Assembly (NCBI GenBank): GCA_003254905.1
Contig: QANU01111780.1
Location: forward strand, 406,242 to 470,241
Length of the DNA stretch: 64,000 nucleotides
Origin: Nissolia schottii
Lineage: Eukaryota; Streptophyta; Magnoliopsida; Fabales; Fabaceae
Reading direction: 5' to 3'
This document shows, in pieces, positions 13,101 through 24,787 of this stretch. A model generated the notes under the pieces. The model had not been told where the DNA came from. It saw nothing but the letters and a program-made list of their open reading frames with translations, and searched no databases. A program made the translations under genes and the position numbers. Position 1 is the first letter of the stretch, and every line of letters starts with the position of its first letter.

Positions 13101-16100
13101 TGCAGGGAGTTCACAGCGTTTCCTGGTCCTGAACCTAAATTGGCAAGAGGTTGCATCGAATCCGTCGAATTCTGCTGTACTGTGGATACACCAGACATAG
13201 AGCTCTGCTGCATGCTTGACATATTATTCTGCAGCATAGTTGCAACTGAGCCTTGTACATTTGTTGTTTGCAATTGAGACTGCACCTCATCTTGGGATTG
13301 TGACTGTGACATTGACGGCATATGAGTTGGGGGATTCTGTCCTGGCTGCAGTGAAGACATGGCTGTCCTGGGTCTATTTTTATTAATAAAATTTACAATC
13401 TGCTGCTCATATGCACCAAATTTCTCCTTCATATTAAGGGAAACGTTGCACTTGGGAACCTGGAGGAAAGCTAGAATACGATCCAACATCGATTTATATG
13501 TCTTCAGCTTTTCAAGCTGATCTGACTTTTGTTGTTGGGAAAGTGAATCACTCTGATAGAGAAAAGAAAGATACACAGTTAAACACTGTAATAATAAGTC
13601 ATATATAAATTGATCAATAATAAATCAATAAATAAATACCTGCTGAATTTTAGTCTCAAAGTTCTGGTACATTGCATTCACCCGAATCAACTCCGGCATG
13701 TAATTTTCTTTCATGGTTTTGAGCTGTAAGTTAAAATCATCAAAATCAAATTATTATTGCATTAGAAACCTTGAAATCTCTCATGCAAGCACCTGTGTCA
13801 CTAGCATAAATATTTACAGAAAGCAACATTAACTTACAGATATTTATACACACACACACAAATAAAAACATTCTGCAAGGCATTGTAAATTGCAAGTTTT
13901 GCTTTAATGCTTAATTTGAGAGAATGTACATCATGGGCACGTATGTTGAATTGAAAACTGTTACAAGTCACCAAACAATAACATAATCTTGCACCAAAGA
14001 AATGCCATTCATACAAGCACATAATCACATTAATCATTACAATGAATTCTTCTAGATGCCATTAAATAAGAGAGGATAAAATGGTAGTAATGAAAGGAAT
14101 TCACTGAAGACAACTTCCTGTGCAGGGTAAGACACCAGTAGTTTCTACTGCTGCAGTGCACACCTTTACAAATATTTTGTGAAGGATGGCTTTCACTCAC
14201 ATATTCAACAGTAAGAATTCCATGTTCATACTGTTAAGTAAATTTCACAAAATAAAATCCACAAATATTCATTATTTAACTATAGGGTTTGTTAAACATT
14301 CCCTAATTTCTGTTGTACCTAAGGGGCAACAAAGCGATAAGAAAATAGTGCATCACCTTTTGATATAATTCTTCTTGCCAATCACCCCCACTGGGCAGTC
14401 CAGTCTGTGCAGTTGATTCCATAGGAGCTACAACAGATATTATAAACGTACACATGTAAGCATACAACAAAAATGCAGAACTAGATCTTTATTAAAAAAC
14501 GAAAAAATATAGCAGATAAGGTAATTGCAAATGAATTCGTAGAACATGATTCTATCAATTACAACCTACATCTTCATGAGATATGGCAATATCTTACATT
14601 TTCACAAAGAAGGAGGAGACGGGAATGAAATTACCCAGTCGGCCTCCCAGTACAGATCGTGATTGGCCCCCCAAAAAAAGGAGAAAGAGAGAAGTAGTGG
14701 GAAAGGCTGTAAGATGTCTTCAGGAACCAAAGGCTCTAGATAACATGTTATTAGGTTAAGAAAAGAGAGTATGCAGAAACCATGACTTTCATATTGTCAG
14801 GCACTCGTATTGATACAAATTAACAGTGATGAGATGTTACAAGCAAAATTGAATTTGACAACTATTAGAGAGATAATAGGAAACTAAATTATTTCCTAGA
14901 ACATCCTGATTTTTTGCCATATATTCTGTCCTTAAAAGTTAAAACTCAGTTAATTATTGCCTTGAATATCCTAATTTATTACCCATATATTCTGTCCTTA
15001 AAAGCTTAAACTCAGCTATCCTTAACAGATACTGTCAGGAAATATGGGTTATTCTAATGGCTATTGACCTGTAGGCTGAGAAGGTAAGGCATTGTGCTAT
15101 ATGAATCATAAACTAGAGTTGACACATGTATAACAGGGGCATCAGCAAAGAACTTCCGAAAACTGCCCATAAGCATTCAGACGAGGCAAAAAGTTTAATG
15201 AAGGGTAAACATTGCAGAAATGGAAAATTGGAAAATTTTAGGAACGAATTTGACAACCTTGGAGCCGCCAATTGACATAAGCTATAAGACAGAAAAAATG
15301 TGCAGTAACATACTTGGCGAAGTTTCTTGAAGGGGTCTCTGTGATTGACATAACTGCTTTTGTTGATCAAGAACACTTTGCTGTTGACGCAAGGAGCATG
15401 ATGCTTGAGGTCTGTGCTGCATATCTCCTTGCATCAATTGCTCCTGTAGGGCCTGTGGCTGTGACTGTTGCATTTGGGATGGCGACAAATTCAATGCATT
15501 TTGTTGTGGTTTTTGCTGCATTGGAACCTTTGATTGTTTCTGCATCATGTGTGCAGAGTGCTGGCTTGTTTGCACGCCTGAATTGCCAGATTGAGGTCCA
15601 AGAACCTGCAGTGGCTGCAACCCATGGACACTATTTCCCAACTGTTCATGCATATTTGAAAGGTTGTTCTGCTGTGCAAGAAACCTCTGTGGTTGCTGCA
15701 TATCACTAACATTACTCTGTGGCCCAAGCATCTGACTATGCCGCATGTTGATTGGATTTGCCTGAGACCCCAAAAGCTGTTGTTGCTGCCACTGCTGCTG
15801 CTGTTGAGCTGATAGCGACTGTTGAGCCATTGGTGTTTGCTGTTGACGAAGAATAGATGTCTGTTGCTGTTGCTGTTGCCTGACAACTTGGGGTTGTTGC
15901 TGAAGCATGCACTGTGTTGACTGTTGAACATTATTAGACTGCTGGTTGTGCAGAATTTCAGATAAAGATGTTTGCATCATGGAAGTCTGCATGACAGATG
16001 ATGTTTGCATGACGGATTGCTGAGAAGAATTCAGCCGATTTGGGTGTAGAAGGTTCTGCTGTTGCTGTTGGTACTGTGATTGCTGCTGTTGTTGGGGAAC

Positions 16101-18330
16101 AACCTGCTGCCTTCCTGGCATTTGTCTCTGGGAACCAGCAAACACATTTTGCATATTGGAAATCTGGCCAACATTATGGATGGGAGTCTGGGCAATACTA
16201 GAAACTGGAAGCAGGTTAGGTTGAGATGCGATGTTATTTTGAGTGTTCTGAGATAGAAGTTGTTGCTGGGGCTGATTTGGCAAAGCCATAGGATGTTGCT
16301 GTCCTGGATTATGAACTTGAGATTGCAAAACAAATCCTATTCAAAATAAATAAATAAACATTTTCCTAAGTAAGTCAAATCAACAAAATTACAATATAAA
16401 AATCAGAATCCATATGAATTATTAACAACACAAGAATTATTTCAGTGTATTTTTTTTTCCTAAAATTTAAAAAAATAAAAATAAAAGATAAAGACAAAGG
16501 GCAAACATAGCATCTAAGACAAGCAGAGAAACTAGTTCCAACAGCTTGAGTTGAAAAACATAAAACAGCTCAGAAATTCAGACACTATTAAAATGCTATT
16601 ACCATGTGAACACTCTTAAATGCTAACCTGGATCCGGAGGTTTATTGCTAGGGCTAACTTGATTCGATGGTAAATTATTGGCCATGTTACCCGAGAATTT
16701 AGCCTCCAACGAAAGCATCTTCAAAGATACTTTCTGTTGATAATCATCCTGAAATTGGGGAACACCACATCGAATCATCAATCTTCCGTTGTGTCATATC
16801 ATATATGTTTGCAAAGGTATACCATAAATGAACAAGGTGAGATCATAATTAGAGATGTACCTGGCTAGTTGCAGCAGTAAAAAACTTCTCTTCAAATCTT
16901 TGAGCAATCCTCCAAAGTTCATGCAATCCCTCTTGACCAGAACCAGGAAGATGTCTTAATATGTCCATTCTACAAAAACAAAACAGTATAATAATTAAAT
17001 AATACAAGTTATCAAGATCTTAATATCATTAGACAACCCTCAAATGATGAAACAGTATTAATTTCTTGAATCATCTCTCCCAAAAACTTAAGTTGTAAGA
17101 TAAATGAATTTTATATCTATCACGCCCCTTCACACAAGAGTCAATTGGGCTTGAACGTGGACAGCATACAGATCCACCTCACCTTGTGCTGAAATTTGAC
17201 TTTTATTTAGAAAAATGGGGAAACAAGGATTGAACTCAAGACCACTTGGTTATAGAGACTCCAATGCCATGTCACGAACCATCTCTTCTAAAAGCTTAAG
17301 TTGTTAGGTAGAGGCACATAAATGGTTTTTATATCTAGTAATTATCATGTAAGAAGCCCTTATTGAAATCATTAAGACACATTTTTATTACCCCCACCAA
17401 CAAAAAAAAAATAGAATGAATGGTTAGAAATGGTATATAGGCTGCAGTGCAGAGGTGGTTTTGGTAACATCTTAGATAGTGTTTTGCTCTGGGATATAAA
17501 ACATAAGGAAAACAAATGCTACTACAACAGATTTCCACTCAAGATCTAAATATCCATAAAAACCGTGACCAACAAAAAAATAAAATAAAAGCAGAACATC
17601 ACAGGGGAGCCAAATACAGATCCTAAACCAGTATGAAGAAATGACAGATTTCTATTGAAAAAATATCGGCATCATCACCCTCCTACCCAAAACACCAACG
17701 CTTGCAAATATAGCAAATGGCCAAAATAAACCTTGTTTGTCCTCCTCCCTTGAGACCTATGAAATGAGTAAGCAATAAGTGTTTAAAATTTGCTTTTTCT
17801 AAGGACACACCCGACGCTGACCAAGGATGCTAAAAGCTTCTTCCAGAATATGGGGATTGCAATACCACATGACTGAATTTTTGTAAAATTATGTATGTTG
17901 GTGTTTGCATCACAAGTATGGTTATTTACTGTTACTTACACACTAAAACTCTTGCATGGACCTTGAATAGGAAGTTGAAAAATCAACATTCAGCCCTGAA
18001 TCAAATAAATGTTTATTTGGCAGAGAAACTGAATAGACTTGAGTTGGATTACTTACTATTAATTAAATAGAAATTTGAGCACGGGCTTAGAAATTTATAT
18101 GCATTGACCAATAACAGAGTACGCTGCTGTGTTTTTGTGATTTCTTGTGATATGCAACAATGGTAAAAAACAAATGACTACAAAACACATCAATGATACA
18201 ATGTTAAAACTGAAGCTTACATTTTGTTGACAACTGTTTGGCGTGACTCAGGCGGCAGTTGACTTCTCCAATCACTATTATCCATATAGGGTTCAGTGCC
18301 TTGATTAGGTCTCCGATTATTGGTATCCAT
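10159..18330 (-). CDS. MED15: Mediator complex subunit 15 (MED15), copy 1, complete
   Basis: Tail-module subunit of Mediator, which couples activators to RNA polymerase II in the nucleus. Eleven coding exons (minus strand): 18330-18221, 16969-16861, 16748-16628, 16336-15314, 14427-14357, 13723-13640, 13552-12314, 12167-11847, 11565-11365, 11267-11179 and 10366-10159. All introns are GT-AG. The summed exons are 3576 nt, an unbroken 1191-residue frame. Residues about 20-91 form the N-terminal KIX domain (DWRSQLPPESRQTVVNKI, then GLHELWRIAQRFEEKFFTAA). Residues about 114-455 and 600-750 are very rich in Gln, Met, Ser and Asn. The C-terminal part (about 920-1191) carries the conserved plant MED15 block: KPRLE, ANHALLEEIREINQR, ASAQM, PTDYPNSSPILLDKFPVES, and GGGTFSSKYGTWEDFF at the end. 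The length is somewhat below Arabidopsis MED15a (about 1335 residues, from memory). The start is set by the conserved MDTNNRRPNQ opening. It lies head-to-head with a damaged paralogue at 45201. Confidence 0.93.
10481..10571. repeat. foldback element (36-bp inverted repeat) in MED15 intron 10
   Basis: TTGACTCACTAACCATTCAC... at the left is mirrored by ...GTGAATGGATAATGAGTCAA at the right. The arms of about 36 bp differ at about four positions, with a loop of about 19 bases. It is either a very short MITE or a stable hairpin in the intron transcript. It lies in the last intron of MED15 copy 1; the matching intron is deleted in copy 2, so the insertion cannot be dated by comparison. Confidence 0.65.
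10690..11130. repeat. tandem duplication of about 220 bp containing an inverted-repeat MITE
   Basis: Two adjacent units (about 10697-10925 and 10930-11128) share CATGTCTCTCATGATAAT-like starts, TGGTTTGCTGAAAATA and CAATTTTGCCGATGT. Inside each unit a MITE-like segment has inverted ends: TAAAAC(C/T)TTT(T/A)TACAC... on one side and ...GTGATTGGATGA(C/A)TGT on the other. The units differ by small indels and substitutions. The whole lies in MED15 copy 1 intron 10. Confidence 0.65.
17090..17330 (-). mobile_element. SINE-like (tRNA-derived) repeat in MED15 intron 1, copy 1
   Basis: On the minus strand it contains CTTGAGTTCAATCCTTG, a plausible RNA polymerase III B box, about 35 bases after GACATGGCATTGGAGTCTC. 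It is bounded by repeated AACTTAAG...AGAGATG(A/G)TTC sequence. The same block is present at the same intron position in copy 2 (46200-46440), so it predates the gene duplication. Confidence 0.4.
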
Positions 18331-20650
18331 CAAATTAGCATTAACTGAAACACTGAAAAAGAATATTCTTATCAACTCAGACTCTGAAAGGATAAAGGGA
18401 GAATAAATATTTACAATGCATTAAAAAGATTATCAATGGAAATTATTGATTTGCCACATAGCCAAACTGGCCATCCCTGACGTAAATTAAATTTAGACTG
18501 TAATAAGAAAAATGCAAGTAACCAAATGGACAAAGTAATCCAAGGGGAAGGAGAAGCTAAAGTTTTAGTAACTACATGACATAGATAGGGCAAGCTTTTC
18601 CTATATTTCTGGTTAGTCATGCTATATGGCTCAATCAAAATTTGTACGAAAATCACGAAAAATGATTTTATCCAGTCAAATGATAAATAGCAATTCAACG
18701 GAAGCAAAAAAAAAAAAAAAACCAGGGGAATAGCCAAAGATAAGGGAATATGACCAATCAGAGGTAATTGTGGAGTATGCACGACATTATTTTTTGTGCT
18801 AATAAGAGTTTCCCATTTCTGGTAGATAGGAAAAGGAGTGAGAAGGATCAGACAGTCTATACAGTCTTGTAGGTGCTTTATCACAAGTAATATTGACAGC
18901 AGCATATCGTTAATGCACAAAAGATGTCAAGGGTGTAACAGCTCCCAGGAACTTGAGAATATTCCACAGATGGTAATCAAATTAAGGAGCATTGTTTAAC
19001 AAATCATTATCATGAATTCATAAAATTACCCTTGAAAGTTCAAAACATCTATAACATTATTTTCTATCAAAAAAAATCTATAACATTATTTGCTTAACTG
19101 AAACGCTAGAAAACTGATTGAGGATTGCCAAAAGAAGAAGATTCCAAAAAGAGTATTGCTAAACAGCCCGAAGCAAGTTTCGTGAAAATGTTACGAAGGG
19201 AACAATAAGCCATCAAGGTGGGTCCATAGTTTACGGAGGAAAGAGAAAATAAAAACGGTTTTGGTTGAAACGCAATGTAGCTTCACTGACTTATGTGTTT
19301 CATATGTCACTTCTGGCTGAAGTGGTCGGGCCATTGAGCATTTTCCTTCCAAAAATTGTAGTTAAGGAAATTACTAAAATCGAAATATTTTTTCCATCAA
19401 CAGAGTTAAAATTTTTTAATCACTATTGTTATGGACTAAATCCGGACAACCCTACAAGGTCCATTGACCAAAGCCCAACTCAAAACTAGAGCACAGTTGG
19501 GCCATGTGGAGGTCGGTCTCTATGGCTCGAAGTAACCACTCAGCATACTTCTTACGTCGGTGCATGTAAACTAAGCGCGAAGTATAACAAAATGGTTCCA
19601 ACCTTATCTTGCCTAATGGATCCCGGGAAATCAGCGAATCCGGTATACCGAACTTTGGGATGTGCACAACTAACTAACTATATAAAGTGATTACTTCTCC
19701 CACAAGGTAACACACTCAAACCCAATCCACCCATAACTCTAATCTCTGTCTCCCTCTTGGAAATAGATCCTCTCAAGTGAAATTCTTGTCATGTGATGTC
19801 AAGTATGATCTCTCACTATTAATTGAAAAGGTGAGACCAACACATGACATAAGCAACAACGATATTGATGGTGACAGATCACACTTGCCTTTACCTTACA
19901 TGACAATAATTTCACTTGAGAGAATCCACTCCCCCCTCTCGTACTTCGGCGTCCGCAGCCACTTGCATACATGACCACGAGGCTTATTAGATTGGCGACT
20001 GATCTCCGATTCTCATTAGAGCTCCCTCATTCAACTTCGTAACAACTATTTTCACTTATACTTTCTTTATCACTGGTTTGTTAACCGCCTAGAAACAAAA
20101 CAGAAAACAAAGCACCAAAAAAGAGAAGAGGAACACACACACACACACAAAACCACACACCCCGCTATTTTCACTGCTCTCTTGCCACTTACATTCATGG
20201 CCATTCACAAATTTTGAGTGTTTAACTGTTAACAGAGTCATTGTGGCTCACAACGAAACAGAAAATTTCACCCCCGAAACACTTATCCCTCGACACACCT
20301 TTACTTCCGCGATTTTTAAGCTAAACCAAACACAGCCTTAGAATTACTCCTCCTTAATCTGCTAGACTCATTCTACGGATGATAAACATAATTAACCGGT
20401 CACGGTTAATCGGATTAACTTAATCCATTTCCAAGCATTTTGTAACTAGGATCAATGACGAAGAATTAATCATCCAAAAATCAAACACCGGAACGAGAGA
20501 AATCATCGAGGAGCATGAGAGAGAGAGAGGGGGGGGTTAACCTGGAAGGGGTGCGGTGGTGGTAGAAGGTAACGGTGACTGCGATTACGAGACTGCGGTG
20601 GCGTGCGGAGGATTTTCGACTCTCAGAATCGGACGGGAGCTTCTGAAGGA
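18331..20650 (-). other. MED15: 5'UTR and 5'UTR intron of MED15 copy 1
   Basis: Comparison with copy 2 supports a non-coding first exon at about 20650-20542. Its donor reads TTCCAG|GTTAACC, followed by an intron of about 2.2 kb and an acceptor TTTCAG|TTAATGC at 18344, which leaves 14 untranslated bases before the ATG. The intron is lengthened by a 618-bp solo LTR (19427-20044). The ORFs inside it have no recognisable content. Confidence 0.7.
19427..20044 (+). mobile_element. solo LTR with perfect 5-bp target duplication
   Basis: A 618-bp block starting TGTTATGGAC and ending TTCGTAACA, so with TGTTA...TAACA ends. It is flanked on both sides by ACTAT (19422-19426 and 20045-20049). The corresponding intron of MED15 copy 2 (near 44210) has no such block, which fixes the limits independently. 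A TATATAAAG motif near 19679 suggests plus orientation. The superfamily is not certain (gypsy or copia). No internal region remains, consistent with LTR-LTR recombination. It is a fossil. Confidence 0.85.
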
Positions 20651-20673
20651 AGGCAAAGAAAAGGATCAGCGCC

Positions 20674-20683
20674 TATATATATA
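20674..20683 (-). promoter_or_regulatory. TATA box of MED15 copy 1
   Basis: TATATATATA lies just upstream of GGCGCTGATCC, the sequence shared with the first exon of copy 2. The spacing would place transcription start near 20645-20650. Copy 2 has CAAATTTAGGCGC at this position instead, so the TATA box is not conserved between the copies. Confidence 0.6.
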
Positions 20684-20784
20684 GGTTTTTCAAATTTAGT
20701 ACACCATACGGGGATGTGGGCGCTGCACGGAAATATAACTTTTAAAGTTATTATATTAACTTGAGACTAGTATCTCTTAACAAG

Positions 20785-21020
20785 TACTCCCTCCATCCAT
20801 TTTTTTTTTCTTATCATTTTAAATAAAAACACATAATTTAATAAATTGTTTAATTAATATTAAGATAGAGAAAACATTAAATACACAGACAAAATTAACT
20901 TTAAGTAATAAGTGTCATAGTTAATTATAAAAAATATATTTAATACTTCCTTAATATAACCAAATAATCTTAAAAAAAAGATTATTTGAGAAACGATAAC
21001 AAAAAATGAACAGAGGGGTA
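20785..21020. mobile_element. Stowaway-type MITE
   Basis: It begins TACTCCCTCCATCCATTTTT and ends GAACAGAGGGGTA, with a TA dinucleotide at each side. The CTCCCTCC(A/G)T terminal motif and TA target are those of plant Stowaway (Tc1/mariner) MITEs. The length is about 236 bp with an AT-rich interior. It lies about 100 bp upstream of the MED15 copy 1 TATA box. Confidence 0.75.
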
Positions 21021-21424
21021 CAAAGTGTGTGTCAAGTATTAAACATAAATAATAATGTGAACAAAAGAAAATAGACGGTGGAATTAAAAAATATATTAAT
21101 ATGAAAGAGTAGGAGGTTGAATTTTAAAGGAGTAAGTTTTTTTGTAAGATATTTTTTTTAAAAATTAATTACATATAGAAAAGAAAGAGAGGAAAAAAAA
21201 AACCAAGTATACAATGGATTAGATAACTACTCGAGATAATGTGAGATAATGGACAAAGAAAAAAAAATTGGACACCAAAAAGTGAAATCCTTTTATTATA
21301 TGTATAGATTATTTAATTTAATTTAAATTTTAATATTTTATTTAATTTTAAAATTATAAAATTTGTAGTGTAAAAAGTTAATATATTTAATATTAAATTA
21401 GTCATATGCTACGTAAGGTCGTCT

Positions 21425-22170
21425 ATTTTTAAGGTAGCTTTTGACACATTACCTCTTAAGATTATTAATAATTTAGATTACTTTTTGCAGAAAGATTATC
21501 ACCTTTTAAATTACTAGTAATATTATAATGTACTTAAAAAAAATCACCAGGTAATATGAACATTTGACCATAATACCTTCAAATAGTTATAAAATAAAAA
21601 TAAATGACGTAAACGTAAAAATACATATAAATAATAATAATAATTAAAAAAATTGGTTGATGCGCTGCGATTGTGGTGGTGGTCACAGCAATAACGGTGG
21701 TGGCAACGGTGGGGTTGATGGCGATGATACTAGTGGTGGGTGGTGGGTGGTGCTGGTGGCGATGATTATGGTAATGGTAGCGACAGTGGTTGTGGTGGTG
21801 AGTGATACATGGTGGCGGTAGCTGTGGTAGTGGTGACAACGATGATATGGTGGTGGGTGGTAGATGGTGACAGTGGTTTTCGTGGCAGGTAGTGGCATTT
21901 ATTATGGTTGTGATGACGATGGTTGTGGTAGTTGTGGTGGCGATGGCAATGGTGTCTAGGTGGTGGTAGTGGCCGTGCCGATGGCGATGACAATGATGTG
22001 GTGGTGGGTAGTAGTAGTAGATGGTGGTTGTGGTGGTGGAGGGGTGGTTGTGTTGATAAGGTTTGGAGTATGCTTCTCATAATATAAATTAAAGGATTAC
22101 TTGACAGGTAATAATTTAGATAAATACTTTCATGGAGGCAATTCACATTGTCATCAATGTTGCGTGACTA
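21425..22170 (+). repeat. dispersed repeat with GGT/GTGG-rich core, copy 1
   Basis: An AT-rich head (TAAGGTAG... TTTAGATTA... TTATCACCTTTTAAATTA, 21430-21530) is followed by an (ATA)n stretch. Next comes about 400 bp of degenerate GGTGGT/GATGGTGGTG repeats (21655-22060), then AT-rich sequence. The same head, ATA tract and GGT core occur in reverse at 54100-54440, so this is one mobile or dispersed family, not a simple microsatellite. The His/Thr-rich ORFs on the minus strand are products of the repeat. Confidence 0.6.
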
Positions 22171-23428
22171 AATAAGTTTATGTGGCTTGCCTCATACCAA
22201 AGACCACATTATCAGTAATATGAATATATAATCTAATACCAAATGTCATTTAAAGGATTTTGGGTTTAAAATTTGAAAAAGGAATAAAAATCAAGTCCAT
22301 TTTAGTCAATTCCACACTTTCATTATGAAATGGAGATATCGGTGCAAGGAAAAAAAATTATGTTAAAGAAATCTTCAGCCAGACGTGTTAATGATATTAA
22401 AGTACTATAAATTCAAGTATACTATAATTTACGTTTTAAATATTCAGTCATATTTTGAGATATTATGAAGCACATAATAAAAAAAATATAAGTAATACTA
22501 AATGTATGGATTAGTATTAAACAGTACGTTGAGAAGGATAAAGAAGATAAAAAATTTCAATAAAATATAAATATAAAAGTAATAGATAATGAAAGAGAGC
22601 AAAAAGAGCTTGTCAAAATAGTTGAGAACAAAAAAAAAACAAAGAGGATATAGGAGACATCAAACCAACCAGAAGTATTAACAACGCAGATTTAAGTTAG
22701 ATTGGGATGATGAATTGCTGATATCCAAATCAAAATCAAAATCTAATTTATTTATTAAATTAAAGGTAAAGTGAAGCTCTGAAGAGATAATAAAATTAAA
22801 TTCTATTATATTTTTTTAAATTGAAAAAATCCAGTTAGTAAAAGATCTATTGTGATAAAGGGAAAGAGAAAGAGTAAGATCTATATTCATGACGCGAATC
22901 TTGTTAATGAAAAATAATTATACAGATGACAGTAATTACAGAAAATTCAGAATAATAATAACGAGCGAGCTTCCAAATTCATTGAGTTATAGAAATTAAA
23001 ATTAACTATTTAAAATCTAAACTTATTTGAAAAAATAAATGTCATTTACAAAAGAAAAACCATCATAGTTATTTAAACATTACCAAGATTGTTTTTAAAG
23101 AAATAAATTTAAACACCAAAAACAGTTACATGAAAGAATCTCCATGTAATAGATAATAGATTATAGAAATATATTTTAATTATTTTTACAAGTATAATAA
23201 ATAATTAATCATTAATTAGATATGATAAAAGAAAAAATAATAAAAATATTTAAAAGATCTAACTTATTAATTTACTTATTTATGTGAAATAAATAAATCA
23301 ACGCACCAAAAATTTAAACTAATTTAAAGTATGGTCAAATAAATATGAATAATAAATAAATCAACATACCACAAAGCTAAACTACTTTAAAGTATAGACA
23401 AATAAATATGTATAATAAATAAATTAGT
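22171..23428. other. AT-rich intergenic, nothing recognised
   Basis: No ORF, domain or clear repeat structure was found in this strongly AT-rich stretch. Confidence 0.6.
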
Positions 23429-23742
23429 TAAATATGTTTTTAATCTCAGAAAAATTATAAATTGTGTTTTATTTTTTTAAAAAAAATTGTTAGAAAATCG
23501 TCTCCGACAATTTTTTTTTAGAATTGTCTCTACTATTAAGTTTGGCTTTTAACTATAGTTAACTTGACAACGTGTCCACACAAAATTAACATGACCATTA
23601 CACTGACTTGCCACATGGCCCTAACTTAACCTTAAGAACTAAACCGTAACAAAAAAATTTGGCAGCACTATTTTTTAACAAAATTTTTTTAAAGAATAAA
23701 ACACAAAATTTATAATTTTTAAAAACTAAAAACATATTTAAT
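23429..23742. mobile_element. long-TIR MITE
   Basis: The left end runs TTAAATATGTTTTTAATCTC with a following TTATAAATTGTGTTTTATT. The right end mirrors it with AATAAAACACAAAATTTATAA and ACTAAAAACATATTTAAT. The inverted arms are about 65 bp and the total about 314 bp. This terminal sequence is very common in legume genomes. The element has no coding capacity. Confidence 0.75.
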
Positions 23743-24387
23743 CCTAAACAAATCAACCCAAGAAATTTAAACTAATTTAATATTAAAAATGTTACGAGTG
23801 ACAGACTTAAAAAAATACACGCGGCCAAATCCAGTAAATTCTCCACCAATTGAATAGGTACACCGAAGTCGTCTTCACCACGACAAATTAAAAAATAATA
23901 GGAATATTTGTCAACCAATCTATACATATAAAAGTGTACTTTAAAATAATAGATAAAAAAACAATCCGACCAAATCAATAAGAGAGAAAAAAAAAAAAAA
24001 GTTCTAAAGATACCGTGTCAACGTCCCCAATGTCTAGGAGAAGTCACTTATGTTTCCTCAAGAATGGAGCGCACCTATACACCCATCACCAAAGTGAATC
24101 CAAAGGAAAACGGCAGTGCCGGTGCTGATAGGTTATGTGTTCACTGCGCGCGCACCCACACAAATAAGACAATGTATACTAACCTATCACGCCGTACGAT
24201 GATTTGAAACCCCTAATTAGAGAAGCTTACACCCAAACCAATAATCACGTGATGGCAAGGGCAAAAATGGAACATAATTTTTCTTTTCTTTTTTCCCCCC
24301 TTTTTCTTAGTAAGTGTTGGGCTCAAATACTTGAGGAGGCCCATATACCATAATTGCCACATTGCACTACTTAAGTCGGCTAGTTAA
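23743..24387. other. intergenic; GC-richer island at 24000-24290
   Basis: Positions 24000-24290 are noticeably richer in C and G than their flanks and include GCGCGCGCACCC and CACGTGATGG, but no ORF or splice pattern supports a gene. It could be a promoter fragment or a captured piece; I cannot say which. Confidence 0.4.
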
Positions 24388-24787
24388 TTACTACTTTATT
24401 TGTTTTAAAAAGGTTGTTCACCTTTTTACTTTAATTTATTTTAAAATGGTTGTTCATTTATTACGTTTAGATATTATTAATCATTTTTTTAACACTCTTA
24501 TAAAATAAATTCTCTCTCTCTCTCTCTCGTACTTATCCTCAAAATAATGCATGAATTTATTTGTATTAATATATAAAATTTTGAATATCTACTTCAATTA
24601 GATTTTGACTAACATTTTTGAAGTACTAAAAACATAAAAACTATTGCTTTTAAGCATTACAATAAACTTTTAGCTACCTTAGGTAAAGTATTATTTATTT
24701 TTCCTTACTTTGACATTTTTCAATCATTTTCCTAATACATGTGTAAAAGAGAAAGTGAACAATTATTTTGAAATGGAGGGAGTAATG
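24388..24787. mobile_element. Stowaway-like MITE, diverged
   Basis: The right end TTGAAATGGAGGGAGTAAT is the inverse of the left end ATTACTACTTTATTTGTTTT followed by a GTTGTTCAC / GTGAACAATT pair. The ends fit a decayed Stowaway MITE. The interior holds a (CT)n microsatellite near 24505-24528. Confidence 0.5.

Noticed and set aside
21579-22146. His/Thr/Pro-rich ORFs on the minus strand
   Set aside because: They arise from degenerate GGT repeats in several frames at once.
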